DNA from: Dipteronia dyeriana
Lineage: Eukaryota > Streptophyta > Magnoliopsida > Sapindales > Sapindaceae
Length of the DNA stretch: 64,000 bases
Direction of reading: 5' to 3'
Assembly (NCBI GenBank): GCA_032871835.1
Contig: CM065297.1
Coordinates: 86,759,052 to 86,823,051, forward strand
In this document: positions 57,975 to 64,000 of the stretch, in pieces
How the letters are laid out: each line of letters starts with the position of its first letter
How positions within the stretch are numbered: the first letter of the stretch is position 1
Program-made: the position numbers and the translations under genes
Notes under the pieces: generated by a model
Seen by the model: the letters and a program-made list of their open reading frames with translations, nothing else
The model's database searches: none
Told to the model about the DNA's origin: nothing

Positions 57975-58155
57975 AAATTTTTAAATAAATGCGTACTGAT
58001 GTAAATTTATCAGTACGTTGGATGTGGATCATTAAATTTACATACTTTAGCTTAAAGTGTATGCACTTGTAAAAACCTTTTCATAATCAATGGTCCATAT
58101 ATAACGCACTAATATAACTTATATTAGTGTGCACTGGTTGGAAAATCAATATATA
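57975..58155 (-). mobile_element. MITE of the (TA)n-associated family, copy 5
   Basis: Reverse complement of the 51510 copy: TTACAAGTGCATACACTTTA, GTATGTAAATTTAATGATCC and ATCCAACGTACTGATAAA on the minus strand. Followed by a (TA)n tract at 58149-58167. Confidence 0.65.
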
Positions 58156-58289
58156 TATATATATATAATTTTAACACCAATTATTAGTAATTAAATTAAT
58201 AGACGGTAGATATCAATTGATATAAATACGGTCTAAAATGTAATTTTTACCGTGGAAGAACCTCAAGTGGAAAAACTTAACCAATTTAC

Positions 58290-59010
58290 TAAGGGGTCGT
58301 TTGTTTTTTTGTCTGAAGACTGAATAGTCCTGAAGTTTTCTGAAGACTGAATAGAGACTGAAATCTGAACATAAATGACATGTTTTTTTTTTCTCATATC
58401 TGAATGTATTGTGAACTCATTTATTTTTTAAAAGTAAAATTGTCTAAAAATGAGTGATTTTACATTTATACCTATGTTAAACAATTATACATATAATATA
58501 AAATAAAAACTATCCAAAAACAATAATTATATATGAACACATATGATCATGATCTTCTTCTTCGATTACAAATAAACTTCATTTTTAATAAGAAAAGAAA
58601 ATGTTTTTTTTTCCTTTCAAAAAATGAAAGGGGTAGCAGTAAAAACTCACACACTCTTATATATATACATCACCCTAATATCAAAATAAAGTATTGATAT
58701 AAAACATCAATATGAGAAGTTATTAGGTTCTTTTTTATTTTTAAAGCTATTTAAAATAAGTAATACATTAAAATTAAATATTTATAATGAAATTGAAAAC
58801 ATGTTATATATGAGGGAAATTATCGGAAGAAAAGATTTTGGATTGCATTTAATGTAATTAAGTGATTTACAATTAAGTGAAAAGTCATGATTTTTTACTT
58901 TTTATTTTAAGTTGTTGTTTAGAATTTTTAAGTTGTTTGAACATTTAGAAAAACAAACAAAACAATTTAATAATTATGATTCAGACCCATTAAGTTTTAA
59001 GTGAAAAAAA
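58290..59010. mobile_element. Possible non-autonomous hAT-like element
   Basis: The left end AGGGGTCGTTTGTTTTTTTG then TCTGAAGACTGAATAG is typical of a eudicot MITE group. A right end with GGGTCTGAATCATAATTATT, ACTTAATGGGTCTG and TTTGTTTTTTTCACTT on the minus strand lies near 58960-59010. No clean duplication, so borders are approximate. Confidence 0.4.
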
Positions 59011-59099
59011 CAAACATTAGGTTATCATTACACTTAAAAATATAGGTTCACATAATAATCAAACAATGTTATTAAACTTTTACTTACAATATTGATATA

Positions 59100-59620
59100 G
59101 TTGTATTTCTTTTTTATTTTTTGGAAACTAATAACGATATGGTTGTTGAGTTAATACTTGGTACTACCATCTCCTTTTATTTTCCTTCGAACTCGAAATT
59201 GGCAAACGATGTAACCGTGTCAATCCACATCGAACAGATTAGGCCACTCACAGCGAAGGCTTGAGTATGAGTGATAGTACAGTAAACATATCGAACAAAA
59301 CTATATTGTAAATTGTGCATGGGCTTCTTCTTAATAAATGATGAGAAAAGGGGGGGGTCCTTGGAATCAGGGTTTGAACGTGCGGGTCACGAGGCACCAC
59401 GTGGTGCTCTCCGGTGGCCCCGCCGAGGCTCTCTCTCTGTCTAGTCTTCTTCGTTTTACTTTGATATATATATATATATATATTTTTTTTTTTACGAGGT
59501 GGACCCGCCTTTTAAAGCTTTTTTTTAAATTAATCAACTGGACTTGGGCCCTGGGCCCACAGGCCTTTTATTGTTTCTTGGAAGTTTGTGAGTAATATAA
59601 TAGATGCTTTATTTAAGCAA
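59100..59620. promoter_or_regulatory. GC-richer promoter-like patch with palindromic G-box
   Basis: 59340-59450 and 59530-59560 rise above the AT-rich background. GCACCACGTGGTGC (59394-59407) is a 14-base perfect palindrome around a CACGTG G-box. TTGGGCCCTGGGCCCACAGG at about 59543 holds two TGGGCC site-II-type words in tandem. Both are common in plant promoters. No open frame downstream (for example 59632-59832 +) shows a known domain, so a target gene is not identified. Confidence 0.3.
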
Positions 59621-61073
59621 TAATACAATTAGTGTTTGTGTGTTTACTAAGATTAATGTTGAGATTAGTGGGCTCACGTGCTCGGGTTTTTACTGGAAGA
59701 ACCATATACGCTTCATGCTCTTACTTATACGTAATCACTAAAATTGTAGTAGAAAAAAAGGGTAGTTTGGTAATGGAGAAAAAGGATCATATGCTAGAGA
59801 GTGCAGTTGTTAATTTTAATATTGCAGATTAAACTTTATATATCGATATGTATGCTGTATAGTTAGAACTATAATCACGAGAATGACATCCTTCGCACTG
59901 ATGTTGAATTTTCATATTTATTATTATTGGAATCTCGTAAAGAAAAGGAGTATTTGTATCTTTGGAACTTGGAATAATTTTATGGTGATTTTTTCTACTA
60001 TTTTACTTCAAAGTATTGAGAAAAGGTTTGAAGATTTCCAATGGATCCACCATATGCATAGTATTGTTGTAAAAGTTACATTTAGAAATTTGATTGTATA
60101 TATGAAGTATTTTTTTTTATTTTATGTTTTTTTTTTCTTAATGTCTATGTAATATGTTATAGAGAAATTTATTATACAAAGTACAATTAAAAGTTGAATT
60201 TGTTTCCTTTTTAAACATCAAACCTAGTAGATAGGCACTAAAATAAATTAGTTTATGTTAGGCTTTGAAGGAGTGTTTTGGTCTTTTGGACCTCCTTTGA
60301 TATTTGTACCTAACTCATATTCTTAAATTTGGATAAGGTGATATTTGATCTCAAGACTTATTTCAATACTAGGCTTTCCAAATTTGTTCCTAAATTTCTT
60401 TCCAAATATCTTTCCAAATAGTATTAACACGTGAGTTGTCAATATCACGTCGCTCATCATTTAATCTCATGATTTATTAGATGTTGACACCTTACGTGCC
60501 AATACTATTTGAAAAGTTTAGCATTACTCATTACATAATATAAAAGTTAGGAGAACTCTTCAACCACTTCTAGAGGCGTAACACAACTGGTAGATGAATG
60601 AGCTTGAACCTTAGTTAAATTACTACTAAACCAACGACTAGCTAGATGGATAAATAGTGAAAAAAATAATCTAAAAAACAGAACTCTTCAACCAAGCTGT
60701 TATCCATATAATTCGTCGATTAGTTTTACGAAACAGGTGGATAATTCAATTTCTATTAATCGGTAATAGTTGTTTAAATTGTAGGATCTAATAATGTTGA
60801 TAGTGCATGCATTGGGGGGTTTGGAAACACAAAACTGATGCTATTCCAAAACATGCATATAGAAATTAGAGAAGTAGTTGTACTTAGCCCTACACGAGCA
60901 CAACTTTTTTGGAGGGGACAAACTTTCCTAATTGTCCAGGTATCTTCTTCTCGATTTCAAAAAACATAATTTTCAACCCTCTTTTCATTCAAGTTTTAAG
61001 TTTCTATAATTCCATTACTTTTAAAAACTTACAAGCATGCAAGCATATGCATATATATATATATATATATAAA
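59621..61073. other. AT-rich DNA, no supported gene; one inverted repeat
   Basis: Short frames at 59632-59832, 59883-60152 and 60909-61139 have no domain and simple composition. At 60402-60516 an imperfect inverted repeat pairs CCAAATAGTATTAACACGTG with CGTGCCAATACTATTTG about 80 bases later, possibly a small foldback element. Confidence 0.5.
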
Positions 61074-61103
61074 ACGTTGGGGATATATATATATCCCCAA
61101 CGT
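61074..61103. repeat. 30-base perfect palindrome
   Basis: ACGTTGGGG, six AT dinucleotides, then CCCCAACGT: a gap-free perfect inverted repeat, next to a (TA)n tract at 61050-61070. Confidence 0.95.
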
Positions 61104-62139
61104 GTGCATATCTCAGAACAATATATAATAGACAATTAATAAGTAAATATATGGTATGAGTAGTTACATTGTTTGTACTTGTCATGAATGATCATTGAAT
61201 ATATAAATTCTTTTTAATAATTTTGTGTTGGAGAAAAAAAAAAGTTTGTATGTACGTATATTTGCTGTGTGCATGTATATGAACATTTTTTTTTTATTTG
61301 ACGGAAGAACATATTTTTTATTGATGACAGGCATTTGACACTGCTTAATATTGAATAAATTCATTTCTATACGCTTCAATCTCCTTTACTTTATTTATGA
61401 CAGGCAATTTGACACTGTTTATTGATCATGCATACTGAATACATTGACTTGATCGCTGAGATACAGTACTATTTGATTGAATATTTGTTGATGAAATTTA
61501 TTATGGTCTTTGATCTCTTTCGGCTACTGTATTGAGTTGGCAAATTTACTATTTTTTTTAGGTTTAATACTATATAACATAAATTTCAATTCAAATAATA
61601 TTGCAATCAGTTATCATTATTTGTAAATTATAAGATATATGGTAATTAAGTTCATTTTTGGACTGTTTACTATTAAATATTTTAATAGAGTCATGCAAGT
61701 TAAGTGGGAAGTGACTATTACATACCCACTTAACTTTCCGAAATCCGAAAGTCTATGCAATTTAACCTTTAGCATAATTACATAGCGTTTGTTAATGTGT
61801 ATCCTTAACATTGATCATGTTTGCACTTGCAAGCTTTTGAAAAAAGTGATATCGATATGGTCTTGACTTTTTATTTATTTATAAATTTAGATGGGTCTGT
61901 CGAGACTTAACGAGATTAAGCTCGTCCACTCAAGAGAATAGTTATTTTTGTATTTTACGATTTAATAGTTAAATGTGAACTTATATTTAAAATATTTGAA
62001 CCCTGGTGGTGAAGTTTAATTTTAAAGTCTTCAACCACCAAGACATTGAACCTTGATCATAATTGTCATTATATATATATATATATCCATTTAACGTGTT
62101 CAGACGAAAATATCATGAAATATTAAAATAGTGAGAAAT
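61104..62139. other. AT-rich DNA, no supported gene
   Basis: Contains a direct repeat of TGACAGGCA(A)TTTGACACTG at about 61324 and 61399, and a hairpin GTTAAGTGGG…CCCACTTAAC near 61699-61735. No coding sequence recognised. Confidence 0.5.
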
Positions 62140-62695
62140 CTGGGTTATCGAGACTTTTTGTAAGAGAATCGAGCTTATTTGTAGTTGAATTGAGCTTTTA
62201 TTTTCGTGAAAATTAGGCTTTGGTAAGTCGAGTTTTTTTTGTAAGGTTTCGAGCCTTTTTTGAATGAGATCGAGCCTTTTTTGAATGAGATCGAGCTTTT
62301 TTGAAAAAGGATCGAGCTTTTTTCAATAGACTCAGGCTTTTTTTTACATTGGATAGAGCTTTTTGACCTTGAGTTCGAGCTTTTTTAAAATAAGATCGAG
62401 CTTTTTTTTACATATGATCGAGCTTTATTGTTATTGAATCGAGTATTTTTTCATAGGATCGAGTTTTTTTTAAAGGGTCTAGCTTTTTTGTCCTTGTATC
62501 GAGCTTATTTTTTATAGGACCGAACTTTTTTATAATTGGACCGAGCCTTTTTGTTATGGGATCGAGTATTTTTGTCATAGGATCGAACTTTTTTTTAAAG
62601 GGTGGAGCTTATTTCTCCTGAGATCGAACATTTTTTTTTTAGAATCGAGTTGTTTTTACATTGAATCAAGACTTAAAATTTTGGTTCCGAGATTT
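62140..62695 (+). repeat. Degenerate minisatellite with GATCGAGCTTTTTT units
   Basis: About 25 units of 20-24 bases. Each has a variable 6-9 base spacer, then (G)ATCGAGC or a close variant, then a run of five to nine T. Two neighbouring units at 62255-62300 are identical (TTTTTTGAATGAGATCGAGC). The rest differ in spacer and in single bases of the core. It ends some 40 bases before the DUF1985 frame. No sustained open frame; many units place stops in all frames. Confidence 0.88.
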
Positions 62696-62734
62696 TTTTC
62701 TGTTTACTGATGTTGTATTTTTGTTACATTGCAT

Positions 62735-63990
62735 ATGAGAAATAGGTTGAGGGATTTGCTTAAAACTCTAGAAGGAGACTGGTACGAGGGCAAATTGACT
62801 CGACACAACCATTTTGATGCCCTTGCCCATATAGACGACGCACTGAACCAGGTCCCTACAGAATTTGTAGATGAAGATCGGCGTCAGTTCATGGCGTCAT
62901 ATTTCGGGCATTTCCTGACGATGCATCGGGAGATGAAGTTTTCGGGTGGTGTTATCCATCGGTTTCTTTTGAGGGAGCTGCATCATAACGGCCCAACATA
63001 TGAGATGCAGTTCATGTTAGGGAACCAGTCGGTGAGGTTTCGAAGGTGGAATTTTACCTGATCACCGGATTACGGTTTAGAGTTATACCAGACACGACCA
63101 GGTATGCAGCAGTGGAGAACGGCATACATCAGCGGTACTTTCCTAGAGCCGATGAGGTCTCGTTGGAGGAGATAAGGGGTGTTGTCACCGTCGTAGAGTT
63201 TAGAGAGGCGTACGATGATGTGAATCTCTGCCTCATATATATACTGAACTGGATACTGATGGGGTGGATGAGAGATTCAAGATTCCAGTTGGGCAGTTTC
63301 GGCTGGTTGAGGATCTCGATGCTTTCTACGCGTTCCCGTGGGGTGCCCACTTGTATAGGCATTCTATTTACTCATTCAAGCATGCACTTGATGGGCGACG
63401 AGACGGGTTCGAGCGACACCAGTAGGAAAAGGGCGTTGATGTACATACGGTGGAGACCTATAACATATACGGTCTATCTCAAGCCCTATTGGTAAGAACT
63501 TCGAATTACATGTTGTACTTTATTGGTGTTGTCCTCAATGTTATGGTTAGTTATCGTACTTATCTTTGATGAAGATATTTGTTTTCGAGGTGATCCCTGA
63601 TTTCGGGCAAGAGTTCGGTTCCAGGAGGGTTGCGGATCAGTTTCCCAGTATTTTGAAGTGAGAGTTGACCAAACAACCAAGAGGGAAGAAGCTGGCCAAG
63701 ACTTTCAAAGCCAGAGTATGTATTTAATTTGTTAATGTTTATATTAGTTAGTATGTGTACAATTACATTGTTCTAACTAATATTTCAGATGTTTGCAAGG
63801 AAGGAACTGGTGCCCACACCAGCTGAGAGACATGCACCTTACTATGCGGGGTTAAACGAGGGAGAGAGGGGGGGGGGGGGGGGGGGGGGGGGGGGTGGGG
63901 GGAGGGGGGAGCCTGTATGTAGAGGAGGACATGCTTCATATTCCGCCTCCGGTCCTTGATCAGACTACCTTTGGCGGGAATAGTGGAACA
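62735..63990 (+). pseudogene. DUF1985-domain gene (Ulp1/MULE-associated type), decayed, partial
   Basis: The first ATG of the open frame is at 62735. Exon 1 runs to a splice donor after about 63494 (CCCTATTGGTAAGA). It shows HFDALAHIDDALNQV, FGHFLTMHREMKFSGGVIHR, LLRELHHNGPTYEMQF, FYLITGLRF, and (third frame) GQFRLVEDLDAFYAFPWGAH. This is DUF1985, found with Ulp1-like C48 peptidases in plant Mutator-type elements. A likely exon at about 63571-63716 reads FVFEVIPDFGQEFGSRRVAD and ELTKQPRGKKLAKTF; the last exon from about 63789 reads MFARKELVPTPAERHAPYYA and enters a G-run. Two one-base frameshifts (about 63046, 63263) and two stops (TAG at 63423-63425, TGA at about 63659) inactivate it. The peptidase, if present, lies beyond the window. 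Confidence 0.78.
63868..63910. repeat. Poly(G) tract (28 G, then interrupted)
   Basis: G28 at 63868-63895, T, then G-rich with one A to 63910. It lies inside the last visible DUF1985 exon, where a glycine-rich linker would be encoded; the frame after it (LYVEEDMLHIPPPVLDQTTF) stays open to the window end. Confidence 0.9.
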
Positions 63991-64000
63991 GAGGGTGGGG

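Noticed and set aside
59883..60152. 89-codon hydrophobic frame
   Set aside because: T-rich DNA gives phenylalanine/leucine-rich peptide by chance; no promoter or homology visible.

Overview
The window reads as repeat-dense intergenic DNA from a flowering plant nucleus, most likely a eudicot. It is AT-rich, full of (TA)n tracts and has almost no intact coding sequence. The recognisable proteins belong to plant transposable elements: Ty1-copia gag-pol, an L1-type LINE, and a DUF1985-type protein. The species cannot be named from the sequence. I found no intact host gene, tRNA, rRNA or CRISPR array.

About 39 kb (5154-~44490) is one degraded minus-strand Ty1-copia element, Element 1, opened by later insertions. 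(1) A plus-strand solo LTR (S1, 9234-14282) lies in its reverse transcriptase and itself carries a minus-strand solo LTR of a second family (B1, 9405-12166). (2) A complete minus-strand element (Element C, 14510-40752, perfect 5-bp duplication ttatg) lies just upstream of the RT. Element C carries in its 3' region a plus-strand pol-deleted element (Element A+, 17110-23782) and in its 5' LTR a third-family minus-strand element (Element F, 29769-38880). Removing the insertions at their target duplications rejoins Element 1's pol frame, which supports the reconstruction. Order of events: Element 1 first; then S1 and C; then B1 in S1, and A+ and F in C.

The left flank (1-5153) has an LTR-like fragment of the B family, an array of diverged repeats ending Helitron-like (1090-3365), and a nested foldback MITE complex (3520-5000). 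The right flank (44490-62130) is a patchwork: a CACTA end with palindromic subterminal repeats, an inverted-repeat element, an unclassified block with 46-bp repeats and a GGTACC cluster, an L1-type LINE split by a hAT MITE, five copies of a MITE family tied to (TA)n tracts, and a 1.87-kb Mutator-like element with a perfect 9-bp duplication. The right end (62140-64000) has a degenerate (T)n-GATCGAGC minisatellite just upstream of a multi-exon DUF1985 gene decayed by two frameshifts and two stop codons; it runs off the window.

Nothing here is a working host pathway. The content is a layered record of retrotransposition, solo-LTR formation, LTR-LTR conversion, pol loss and deamination-like decay. 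The best candidates for something less described are the pol-less Element C with its separate transposon-protein ORF, the mosaic LTR divergence of Element F, the Mutator-like element with UTR-like cargo, and the minisatellite-DUF1985 pair.
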